Below are positions 9,590-18,016 of a stretch of DNA of 34,823 nucleotides, piece after piece. Below the pieces are notes generated by a model. It made no database searches. It was not told where the DNA came from and worked only from the letters and a program-made list of their open reading frames with translations. Both the position numbers and the translations under genes were made by a program. Source of the stretch: Desulfovibrio sp. (GTDB lineage: Bacteria; Bacillota; Dethiobacteria; DTU022; UBA8154); NCBI GenBank assembly GCA_020060185.1, contig JAGVAS010000076.1, positions 1 to 34,823 of the forward strand, given 5' to 3'. Every line of letters starts with the position of its first letter. Positions within the stretch are counted from its first letter, which is position 1.

Positions 9590-11389
9590 CTATCCATTGT
9601 TGTGACCCGCAGGGTTTAATTTAATGATAATCCTGTCTCCGATCTGGAGCTCATGTTGCATGGAGCATAGTTTGTCATTTACCAGGCAACTTATTTGACT
9701 GGAGTCAAGTTCGGCCAGGTTTATAAAATCACCCAGGGTGCCCATACCTTTAAATTCGATCCTATCCCCCTCTTTTAAAACCTTTTCAGGATCTGCTTTT
9801 TGCCTGTTTACCAAAACATGGGGAAACAGGCCAAATGGCTGATTATTAAAGTAAACATAATACCTGTCGGGGGGGAACAAATCCCTGGCTTTGACAACGG
9901 GTGTTAGGCCTTGCGTAGCCTCTATGATTTCGATTTTATCGTTATTTTTTACCATCGTTTCCAGGGAAGCTTCTTTTCCGTTGACCAGGATACGGGCATT
10001 TTCCCCGGGAATTCCCGGTATGATTTTTTCTTTTCCATCCAGGAATACCCTGAGATTAGGTCCTCGCCGCCCCAGCAGCTTTTTGGAATGGAAAGCCGCT
10101 GCCACCAGAGCATTGCTCACTTTAAGGTTTTCCGTATCGAGAAGCCGTATTACTTTTCCGTTTACAGTAAGATAAGAGAAGCCAAAGTAATCTTTATGTA
10201 ATGCTGATACGGCAATACCCAAAGGGGTAATTGACTCCGGGCCGTTAAGCTTGTTGCCCGTATAAATAACCTGATCCACGATTTCCCGTCCCCGAATGGC
10301 AACCATGTTAACGGGCAAATCCAGCTTTTCGGCCAGCTTTTCCCGGAGCAGCGGCGCCCGGCTCCCCCCTCCGATACAGAAGACCGCCCGTGTGGGACCA
10401 TTATTATATTTTTTAATGACAGAAGCAATTTCAGAGGCGATCTTTTCTACTACGGGCACGGTTACTTTTAAAATTTCTTCGGCAGGTAGATTGTAACTGT
10501 TTCCCAGGATATCTTTAAAGGAAATATGGTTTTTTTTCTGCGTAATCATCAGTTTAACTTTCTCTGCCGTATTAAAATCCAAAAGAAAGGTTTCAGCGAT
10601 CTGTTCTGTTATTTCGTCCCCTGCCAGGGGTACCATAGCATAACCGATTACTGCACCTTTGTGTGTGATGGCTATATCCGAGGTTCCTGCCCCTACATCC
10701 ACCAGGGCCAGGTTGAGTGAGCGGTATTCCGGGGGAATAGTGACATTTAGGGCGGCAATAGGTTCAAGGGTAAGGTTGCTGACGCTCAGCCCCAGTTCTT
10801 CGATTACAGTAAGCAGGCTGTCAACCACAACCTGTGGAAGAAAAGTGACCAGAACCTCTACCCCGAACTTTTTACCTCTTTGCCCGGTTAAACTACTAAT
10901 GGGAAAATCATCCAGGTAATACGCCACTGTGGAATAGCCAACACAGTAATATGAGTCCCTGGTATCGTTTTCTTCACCACTTTCATTCAAAAGAGTTTCC
11001 CGGGCTTTTTCCACCGCTTCCAATTCCAGGGAGGAAACTTCTTCCTTTCTTATCCTGTATCCAGGTTCAATTTCTTTTTCTACCAGGCTGCGGCAGGTTT
11101 TAAGAGCCCTTCCGGCAGCGGCTATGGCCACTGTTTTTAAACCTATTCCCAATCGTTTCTCCAGTCTTTCTTTAACTTTTTTGGCTGTTATTACAACACC
11201 TTCAATATTATGTATTTGTCCGTCCATCATATCTCTTTGGGGATGATAAGCAATTTCTGTAGATAGAACCCTTAATTTGTTATTTTCAGAATAACACACA
11301 AGCCCGATTATACTACGGGTCCCTATATCCATAGCAAAAATCAAACGCTCAGGGTTTATAACAATACTGCTTTTTGACAAAACAAACAC
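9590..11389 (-). CDS. FtsA-like actin-fold ATPase with long C-terminal beta-rich extension
   Basis: FAMDIGTRSIIGLV, LNLALVDVGAGTSDIAI, RAVFCIGGGSRAPLLREKLAE (FtsA/PilM/Hsp70 phosphate motifs); C-terminal repeats of the form VNGKE..L...V...D.I.I. Confidence 0.8.
   Translation of the reverse strand: MFVLSKSSIVINPERLIFAMDIGTRSIIGLVCYSENNKLRVLSTEIAYHPQRDMMDGQIHNIEGVVITAKKVKERLEKRLGIGLKTVAIAAAGRALKTCRSLVEKEIEPGYRIRKEEVSSLELEAVEKARETLLNESGEENDTRDSYYCVGYSTVAYYLDDFPISSLTGQRGKKFGVEVLVTFLPQVVVDSLLTVIEELGLSVSNLTLEPIAALNVTIPPEYRSLNLALVDVGAGTSDIAITHKGAVIGYAMVPLAGDEITEQIAETFLLDFNTAEKVKLMITQKKNHISFKDILGNSYNLPAEEILKVTVPVVEKIASEIASVIKKYNNGPTRAVFCIGGGSRAPLLREKLAEKLDLPVNMVAIRGREIVDQVIYTGNKLNGPESITPLGIAVSALHKDYFGFSYLTVNGKVIRLLDTENLKVSNALVAAAFHSKKLLGRRGPNLRVFLDGKEKIIPGIPGENARILVNGKEASLETMVKNNDKIEIIEATQGLTPVVKARDLFPPDRYYVYFNNQPFGLFPHVLVNRQKADPEKVLKEGDRIEFKGMGTLGDFINLAELDSSQISCLVNDKLCSMQHELQIGDRIIIKLNPAGHNNG
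9592..9615 (-). repeat. Dispersed repeat A, copy 1 (within the 3' end of the FtsA-like CDS)
   Basis: Reverse strand ACCCTGCGGGTCACAACAATGGAT, 24/24 identical to 20511..20534. Confidence 0.85.
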
Positions 11390-11511
11390 CTCGCGTTGAA
11401 AATGATATTTATATTTTCAATTTTTGCCGGCAATTTCCTGCAAAAAACGCCGTTTTACCAGAATATTTGTTGTTCTTTCCCCGGGGAGTAGGTTTACATA
11501 TTATGGTAAGT

Positions 11512-11540
11512 TTGCCTTAATTATTTTTTTGTGGTATAAT
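11512..11540 (+). promoter_or_regulatory. Sigma-A-type promoter for metG
   Basis: TTGCCT - 17 nt - TATAAT. Confidence 0.6.
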
Positions 11541-11615
11541 CTAAACTTAGAGTTCCGAAAAAGGTCACCATTTTCGTAATTTATCAGTAAAATAAAGGAG
11601 GGTCCCCCTGGCTAG

Positions 11616-13649
11616 ATGTCAAACAAAACCTTTTATATAACCACTCCTATTTATTACCCCAGCGATAAACTGCATATCGGTCATTCCTACACTACCGTTG
11701 CTGCCGATGCCATGGCCAGGTTTAAAAGGCTGACAGGTTGCGACGTTTGGTTTCTTACGGGAACTGATGAGCATGGACAGAAAATACAGCGCAGTTCCGA
11801 AAGCGCTGGCAAAGATCCCCAGCATTTTGTGGACGATATCGTTGCCTGGATTAAGGATCTCTGGTCTGCCCTGGATATTTCCTATGATGATTTTATCCGC
11901 ACCACGGAGCCCCGGCATAAACAAGCTGTTCAGGAAATATTTAACAGGCTTTACAGACAGGGAGATATATACCGGGGGCGATATGAGGGCTGGTACTGCA
12001 CACCTTGCGAATCTTTCTGGACAGCCAGGCAGGTAGAAGAGGGCAACTGCCCGGATTGTGGCAGGCCGGTAGAGCTGGTGGCGGAAGAGGGGTACTTTTT
12101 CCGCATGTCCAGGTATGCGGACCGTCTTCTGGAACATATTAACAATAATCCTGACTTTATTCAACCCCCCTCCCGTAAAAACGAAATGATTAACAATTTC
12201 CTGCGCCCCGGCCTGGAAGACCTTTGTGTTTCGCGAACAACGTTTAAATGGGGTATTCCGGTACCTTTTGCTAGAGAGCATGTTATTTATGTCTGGCTGG
12301 ATGCCTTAAGCAATTATATCACTGCCCTGGGCTATACCAGGGATGAAACTCTCTTTCATAAATACTGGCCCGCTGATGTTCATCTTATCGGCAAGGAAAT
12401 TGTGAGATTTCATGCCATTTACTGGCCCATTTTTCTAATGGCTCTCGGAGTGCCCCTGCCCAAACAGGTTTTTGGGCACGGCTGGCTGATTATGAAGGAA
12501 GGTAAAATGTCCAAATCCAGGGGTAATGTTATTGATCCCATGGTTCTTATTGAGCGTTATGGTTCCGACAGTATCCGTTATTTTCTTTTAAGAGAAATAC
12601 CGTTTGGAGCAGACGGGGTCTTTAGCAATGAATCCATGCTGCAGCGGATTAATACCGACCTGGCCAATGACCTGGGTAACCTGTTAAGCCGGACTCTGAC
12701 CATGGTGGAACGCTTCTTCTCAGGGATAATTCCGGCTCCTGCGGCCGGCGAGGAACATTCCAGCGATCTAGAGCTACGTGAACTGGCTTTATCCACGCCT
12801 TCCCGAATGGCCGAACTTATGGATAAGCTCCAGTTCAGCAGCGCCCTGGAGACCCTCTGGGCCCTGGTCAGGCGCTCCAATAAATATATTGATGAAAATG
12901 CGCCCTGGCTGCTGGCCAAAAAAGAGGAAGACAGGAAACGGCTGGGAACTGTCCTTTACAATCTATGTGAATCACTGCGCTTTATCAGCGTTTTCCTTCT
13001 ACCTTATATGCCGCGGGCACCCATGCGCATCTGGTCACAGCTAGGTATTGATACAATGCCGCACCTGCATCAGTGGAATAGCCTGGAAAAATGGGGGCTT
13101 TTAAAGCCCGGGATAAAAGCGCAGCGTACAGCGGATCTCTTCCCGAGGCTTGATATAGATAAAGAATTAGCGTCATTGCTGGAAGGGAAAGACAGTATGG
13201 AGAAGGAGCAGAAAGCATTTTCTGCCGGCGGGCATAACCTTGTCAAGGAGGAAAAAAGGGCTGTGAAAGAACCTTCTTCTGTAAATGGAAACGAGAAGGA
13301 GCAAATTTTTCCAGAAAAAACGGAGCTTGTTTCCCTGGAGGAATTTACCAGGCTTGATATACGTGTAGGCGAAATTATTTCTGCAGAACCTGTGCCACAA
13401 ACTGAAAAACTTTTAAAAGTGGTGGTAAATTTGGGAAAAGAAGAAAGACAGGTAGTGGCTGGCATCGCGCTTTATTATTCCCCCGGGGAGCTTACCGGGA
13501 AAAAAGTCCTATTTGTTTCTAATTTAAAACCGGTAAAGATACGGGGGTTGCTTTCCGAGGGCATGATCCTGGCAGCCTCAAGCCCCGAAGGGAAGGTCGT
13601 CCTTACTGCGGTTGACGGGGATGTACCCGCGGGAAGTAAGATTTCATGA
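11616..13649 (+). CDS. metG: Methionyl-tRNA synthetase
   Basis: TTPIYYPSDKLHIGHSYTT (HIGH), Cys4 zinc knuckle CTPCESF...GNCPDCGR, KMSKSRGN; C-terminal tRNA-binding domain. Confidence 0.97.
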   Translation: MSNKTFYITTPIYYPSDKLHIGHSYTTVAADAMARFKRLTGCDVWFLTGTDEHGQKIQRSSESAGKDPQHFVDDIVAWIKDLWSALDISYDDFIRTTEPRHKQAVQEIFNRLYRQGDIYRGRYEGWYCTPCESFWTARQVEEGNCPDCGRPVELVAEEGYFFRMSRYADRLLEHINNNPDFIQPPSRKNEMINNFLRPGLEDLCVSRTTFKWGIPVPFAREHVIYVWLDALSNYITALGYTRDETLFHKYWPADVHLIGKEIVRFHAIYWPIFLMALGVPLPKQVFGHGWLIMKEGKMSKSRGNVIDPMVLIERYGSDSIRYFLLREIPFGADGVFSNESMLQRINTDLANDLGNLLSRTLTMVERFFSGIIPAPAAGEEHSSDLELRELALSTPSRMAELMDKLQFSSALETLWALVRRSNKYIDENAPWLLAKKEEDRKRLGTVLYNLCESLRFISVFLLPYMPRAPMRIWSQLGIDTMPHLHQWNSLEKWGLLKPGIKAQRTADLFPRLDIDKELASLLEGKDSMEKEQKAFSAGGHNLVKEEKRAVKEPSSVNGNEKEQIFPEKTELVSLEEFTRLDIRVGEIISAEPVPQTEKLLKVVVNLGKEERQVVAGIALYYSPGELTGKKVLFVSNLKPVKIRGLLSEGMILAASSPEGKVVLTAVDGDVPAGSKIS

Positions 13650-14437
13650 ATAAGGCCAAGAAATATCCTTACATGGTCGATAGCCATGCGCACCTGGATT
13701 TTAGTAATTTTGACAGGGATAGGGAAGAGGTTCTGCAGAGGGCAGAGGACCAGGGTTTAAAGCTGATAGTTAATGTAGGCTTTGATCTCCTTTCTTCGAA
13801 AGAATCTGTTATGCTCGCAGGTCAACACCCCTTTGTTTATGCAGCTGTGGGCATTCATCCACATGACGCCGCCAAAGCGCCTTCCAATTATCTTCGGGAA
13901 CTGGAAGAAATTGCTCATTATCCCAAGGTTGTCGCCCTGGGGGAGATGGGGCTTGATTTTTACCGGGACCGCTCCCCACGCCCGGTTCAACGTGATGTTT
14001 TTCGCCGGCAGTTGAGGCTGGCAAAGAAGGTAAACTTGCCAGTAATTATTCATGATCGCGATGCCCACGAGGAAGTTTTGAAGATTTTAGAAGAAGAGGG
14101 ATTACCTGCTCCGGGTGGTGTTATGCATTGTTTTTCCGGGGAACTGGAGCTGGCAAGAAAATTTTTAAAGCTGGGACTTTATATTTCGATTGCCGGTCCG
14201 GTAACATATTCCAGGAATAATAAATTAAGCGAGGTTGCCGCAGCGGTCCCTCTTGAAAGGTTGCTGATTGAAACGGATGCCCCTTTTTTAACACCCGGTC
14301 CCTTACGTGGAAAACGGAACGAACCTGCCTATGTAGTCTTTGTTGCCGAAAAAGTAGCGGCTTTAAGGGGTATTAGTGTAGAAAGTCTGGGGCGTAACTG
14401 TCTGGAAAATGCCCGGAGACTTTTTTCCATTGAATAA
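13646..14437 (+). CDS. tatD: TatD-family DNase
   Basis: VDSHAHLDF, GIHPHDA, LGEMGLDFY, VIIHDRDAHEE, MHCFSG, LIETDAPFL; ATGA overlap with metG stop. Confidence 0.95.
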   Translation: MNKAKKYPYMVDSHAHLDFSNFDRDREEVLQRAEDQGLKLIVNVGFDLLSSKESVMLAGQHPFVYAAVGIHPHDAAKAPSNYLRELEEIAHYPKVVALGEMGLDFYRDRSPRPVQRDVFRRQLRLAKKVNLPVIIHDRDAHEEVLKILEEEGLPAPGGVMHCFSGELELARKFLKLGLYISIAGPVTYSRNNKLSEVAAAVPLERLLIETDAPFLTPGPLRGKRNEPAYVVFVAEKVAALRGISVESLGRNCLENARRLFSIE

Positions 14438-14472
14438 CGGGAGCGAAAGCTTCCAGGTAGAGGAGGTTTTTG

Positions 14473-15492
14473 ATGATTTTCAGCCGATTTTTTTCTTTAA
14501 GGCTGAATTTCCCCTTATGCTTCTATTTTTTAGCCTGTGTTTTGACTTTGACTACAGTAACATTGCTTTACCGGCAATTTCATTCCGTGGAAATTGTCAT
14601 CAGTGAAAACGGGGAAATTTGCAGGGTGGATTCCAAAGCGGATCATGTGGAAAATTTACTTCAGGAGCAGGGTTTTGTCCTGGGGCCCTTTGACAGGATT
14701 TCACCGGGTTTAAAGGAGCCCCTGGTAGAAGGAATGCAGATAACTATTGACAGGGCTTTTCCGGTGACCATAACTACCGATACAGGCAGCTTCGAGCATT
14801 ACTCGCACGCAACCACTGTTTATGAAGTCTTAAAGGAGCTTGGTATTCCCCTTGCGGGTTATTATGTGGAACCGGAATGCAGTGCTTCTGTTTATCCCGG
14901 AAAAGAAATATTTATTTTCCGGCAAGTTCTCTCTACGGAGACTGTTAGGGAGACAATAGCATATCCTGTGGAAAAGCGAATGGATGATACTGTTTATGAG
15001 GGACGGCGAAACATCGTCCAGGAGGGAAAAGAAGGCATAAAAGAGCTTAAATTCAGGGTTGTTTATGCCGGGGGAAAAGAGCTGCTCAGGGAATGTATTG
15101 GCGAAGAAGTTGTGGCAGAACCTGTTCCTTTAATAGTGGCGGTGGGAACAAAACCTTTACCAGCTCCGCCGGTTATGATCGCCTCACGGGGTGAGAGCAT
15201 TGAAGGGATGGCCTCCTGGTACGGACCCGAGTTCCATGGCAAGAGAACTACTAACGGGGAAATATTTGACCAGTATGCTTATACGGCAGCACACCGCACT
15301 TTACCATTTGGCACTCATGTTCAGGTTACATTTTTAAAAACGGGCAAAAGCATTTTGGTTCGTATTAATGATCGTGGGCCGAATGCGCCAGACAGGATAA
15401 TTGACCTTTCACGGGCGGCGGCGGAAGCTATAGGTTTGAAGCCTCATGGTGTAGGCATGGTCAGAATTGAAGTGGTAGAGGTAAAGAGATAG
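14473..15492 (+). CDS. DUF348 + G5 + RlpA-like double-psi beta-barrel cell-wall protein
   Basis: AGGAGG RBS before ATG 14473; N-terminal TM; DUF348 repeats; IVQEGKEGIKELKFRVVYAGGKEL (G5); GMASWYGPEFHGKRTTNGE...RINDRGPNAPDRIIDLS (RlpA). Confidence 0.9.
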   Translation: MIFSRFFSLRLNFPLCFYFLACVLTLTTVTLLYRQFHSVEIVISENGEICRVDSKADHVENLLQEQGFVLGPFDRISPGLKEPLVEGMQITIDRAFPVTITTDTGSFEHYSHATTVYEVLKELGIPLAGYYVEPECSASVYPGKEIFIFRQVLSTETVRETIAYPVEKRMDDTVYEGRRNIVQEGKEGIKELKFRVVYAGGKELLRECIGEEVVAEPVPLIVAVGTKPLPAPPVMIASRGESIEGMASWYGPEFHGKRTTNGEIFDQYAYTAAHRTLPFGTHVQVTFLKTGKSILVRINDRGPNAPDRIIDLSRAAAEAIGLKPHGVGMVRIEVVEVKR

Positions 15493-15530
15493 CAATAATT
15501 TCTTTAACTGTAAGCTTAAATAGTTTTTAA

Positions 15531-15562
15531 AAAAGCACTTACAAAAGATGGGTGCTTTAATT
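15531..15562 (+). terminator. Hairpin terminator
   Basis: AAAGCACttacaaaagatggGTGCTTT followed by T-rich sequence. Confidence 0.45.
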
Positions 15563-15716
15563 CTTTTGTACAACAGGAAAAAAACGGTTCTATTTGTTTA
15601 AGCGGAAAAGGAGGAGCGAAGCATAAAAAAAGCCATTTTTGTTTATAATAATATTTGTGTTTGTAAAAGTCCTTAAAAAGAGAAAAAAAGGGCAAAAAAT
15701 TTGGAGGGAGTCATTT

Positions 15717-16820
15717 ATGGAAGAGAGTGATGCGGTACCTTTATGCAGGCAGAAAGAGGAAAATAAAGGGGAAAACCGGAAAAGAAAAAAAATAGAAATC
15801 TTGTCCTTTTTTCTGTTTGTTGTCGTGGTTGTAACGTGTTTTTTGATCATGCAATGTAAAGCTGTTATTGTTGTTGAAGGAGAGGAAAGAAAACAGTTCT
15901 ATACTTTCAGCAAGACGGTAGGGGAATTTTTAGAGGAAAAGGACCTGGAAGTAAGTGTTTATGATAAAGTTATTCCAGGTAATAATGAAAAGATTAGAAG
16001 CGGTAATTTTATACTTATCAGGAGAGCTTTGCCGGTAACTTTAATCGCAGATGGAAAAGTACAGGAAGTATGGACTTACTCCTTAACAGTGGCAGAGTTC
16101 CTGCAGGAGGAAGGTTTACACCTGGGGGATGAGGATATGGTTTTTCCCGCCCTAGGTGAACTTTTAAGCCCATGGCAGACGGTAAAAGTAATCCGGATAG
16201 TACGAGAAAAGCAAGCCGAAACGGAACCTATACCTTTTAGTACGGTCAGGATTACCAACCCCCAATTGGATCAAGGCATAGTAAGGGTTATCAACGAAGG
16301 GTCCGAAGGCATCAGGGAAAATATTATCGAGTCAGTCAGACAGGATGGAGAAGAGATATCCGGGGAAATCATCTCCAGTCAGGTCATAAAAGAGCCTGTA
16401 AAAAGAGTTCTTGAATATGGGGCTAACCGTTCTTTTTCCCGTGGCGGTCGAACTTATGAGTTCGATAAGGTTGTAAAAGTTAGTGCTACTGCTTATTGTC
16501 CGGGGACACCCGGCTCCGGATGTCCTGTTGACGACCGGGGGGCTGCACAGTGTACAGGTTTTAACAATGACGGCTATACCTATACAGGTATAAAAGCGGT
16601 TGCCGGAGACGGGACTTTTGCAAATCCTCATATTATCGCGGTCGACCCTGCAGTTATTCCTCTTAAGTCCCTGGTCTTTATTGAAGGATACGGCTTTGCC
16701 CGGGCTGAGGATACAGGGTCGGCTATTAAGGGCAGTAGCATAGATCTTCTTTTTGATCAGCATTATGATGCCTGTATGTTCGGACGCAAAACTTTGAAAG
16801 TTTATCTATTAAGCAATTAA
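15717..16820 (+). CDS. YabE-like protein: DUF348 + G5 + 3D domain
   Basis: ORF 15639..16820; GGAGGGAG RBS before ATG 15717; DUF348, G5, C-terminal VSATAYCP...GIKAVAGDGTFANPHIIAVDP...GYGFARAEDTGSAIKG..IDLLF (3D). Confidence 0.9.
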   Translation: MEESDAVPLCRQKEENKGENRKRKKIEILSFFLFVVVVVTCFLIMQCKAVIVVEGEERKQFYTFSKTVGEFLEEKDLEVSVYDKVIPGNNEKIRSGNFILIRRALPVTLIADGKVQEVWTYSLTVAEFLQEEGLHLGDEDMVFPALGELLSPWQTVKVIRIVREKQAETEPIPFSTVRITNPQLDQGIVRVINEGSEGIRENIIESVRQDGEEISGEIISSQVIKEPVKRVLEYGANRSFSRGGRTYEFDKVVKVSATAYCPGTPGSGCPVDDRGAAQCTGFNNDGYTYTGIKAVAGDGTFANPHIIAVDPAVIPLKSLVFIEGYGFARAEDTGSAIKGSSIDLLFDQHYDACMFGRKTLKVYLLSN

Positions 16821-16926
16821 TCTGGTGTTGCGTGGTTTTTAATTGACAAGCCAATTTTCTTATGATACAGTACCTTTTGTGAGTCCCAACCTCACAGATT
16901 TAAATTTTTAGGAGGTATGTGATTTT

Positions 16927-17124
16927 ATGTTGGGTAGAGTAAAGTGGTTTAACAAGGAAAAAGGTTATGGGTTCATCGAAAGAGAGGATGGGGATGATGT
17001 CTTCGTCCACTACTCTGCCATTCAAGAAGAAGGTTTTAAGAGCCTGGCTGAAGGGCAAGAAGTAGAGTTTGACATTGTCGAAGGAAGTAGGGGCCCTCAG
17101 GCAGCTAATGTTGTTAAGGTGTAG
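16927..17124 (+). CDS. Cold-shock protein
   Basis: [56 protein letters not shown]. Confidence 0.97.
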   Translation: MLGRVKWFNKEKGYGFIEREDGDDVFVHYSAIQEEGFKSLAEGQEVEFDIVEGSRGPQAANVVKV

Positions 17125-17184
17125 TTTGTGAGGTGTGGGATACCTGGGAAACATAAAACTGAGTAGTACTTAACCTCGGGTAGT

Positions 17185-17215
17185 AAAGAGGGACATTTAA
17201 ATGTCCCTCTTTTGA
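17185..17215 (+). terminator. Perfect palindromic terminator downstream of csp
   Basis: AAAGAGGGACATTTAAATGTCCCTCTTT then T-rich. Confidence 0.7.
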
Positions 17216-17252
17216 TTTTATAGACTTCTACGAGTGATAAGTAAATAAGTTA

Positions 17253-17268
17253 AGTGCCAGGCACCATT
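17253..17268. repeat. Short palindromic AGTGCCAGGCACC motif (REP-like)
   Basis: AAGTGCCAGGCACCAT in the csp-hpf intergenic region. Confidence 0.4.
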
Positions 17269-17368
17269 TATTATACAATTTTTATTGATATGAAGGATTT
17301 TTCCATTCAATAGGGAATATTATAATGTTAAACTGGTTTGGGATAAGAAGTGGAAAGGAGTAATTTTA

Positions 17369-17905
17369 ATGCAGATTAATATCCGGGGTAGGAACATGGA
17401 GATCACTCCTGCGTTACAGGAATATGCTGAGAAAAGATTGAGCAAGCTGGAGAAATTTCTTAACCCTGAAGCAGATGTTCAGGCCACCTTGAGTGTGGTA
17501 AAGGAAAATCATATCGTAGATGTTATTATTTCCATTGGTGGTTTACTGTTAAGAGGAGAGGAAGCGACTCAGGACATGTATGCTTCCATTGATCTGGTTG
17601 TAGATAAACTTGAACGCCAGATGCACAAGTATAAAACGAAGATTAACCGCAAGCTGCGGCAAAAAGGACTTAAAGAATTAAATGAAAAATACATCAACAT
17701 GACGCTGGCGCGGGATGAAGAAGAACCCCGCGTCGTGAAAACTAAACGTTTTGTGATGAAACCTATGCCTCTGGAGGAAGCTGTTTTACAGTTAAACCTC
17801 CTTGGTCACGATTTTTTTGTTTTTACCAATGCGGAAACCGAGGAAATTAATGTTCTGTACAAGCGCAAGGATGGTAATTACGGGCTTATTGAACCCATGG
17901 AATAA
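17369..17905 (+). CDS. hpf: Long-form ribosome hibernation promoting factor (HPF/RaiA family)
   Basis: MQINIRGRNMEITPALQEYAEKRLSKLEKF; C-terminal RFVMKPMPLEEAVLQLNLLGHDFFVFTNAETEEINVLYKRKDGNYGLIEP. Confidence 0.96.
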   Translation: MQINIRGRNMEITPALQEYAEKRLSKLEKFLNPEADVQATLSVVKENHIVDVIISIGGLLLRGEEATQDMYASIDLVVDKLERQMHKYKTKINRKLRQKGLKELNEKYINMTLARDEEEPRVVKTKRFVMKPMPLEEAVLQLNLLGHDFFVFTNAETEEINVLYKRKDGNYGLIEPME

Positions 17906-17968
17906 AACGGGATGCATATTTAATCATTTCCGGGCTGTCCCGGTTGCATAAAACTTTAAAAGACCTGT

Positions 17969-17991
17969 AAACCGGCGGAAAGCCGGTTTTC
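17969..17991 (+). terminator. Rho-independent terminator after hpf
   Basis: AAACCGGCggaaAGCCGGTTTT. Confidence 0.75.
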
Positions 17992-18016
17992 CATTGTTGA
18001 AGGGAAGTGAACGCTT

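Noticed and set aside
9891-10201. Plus-strand ORFs opposite the FtsA-like gene
   Set aside because: Low-information antisense ORFs without RBS or domain signal.
11619-12281. Minus-strand 220-aa ORF antisense to metG
   Set aside because: Shadow ORF of the metG coding sequence.
17215-17368. Possible raiA-type structured RNA upstream of hpf
   Set aside because: Spacer is too short and AT-rich; no extended conserved stems visible.
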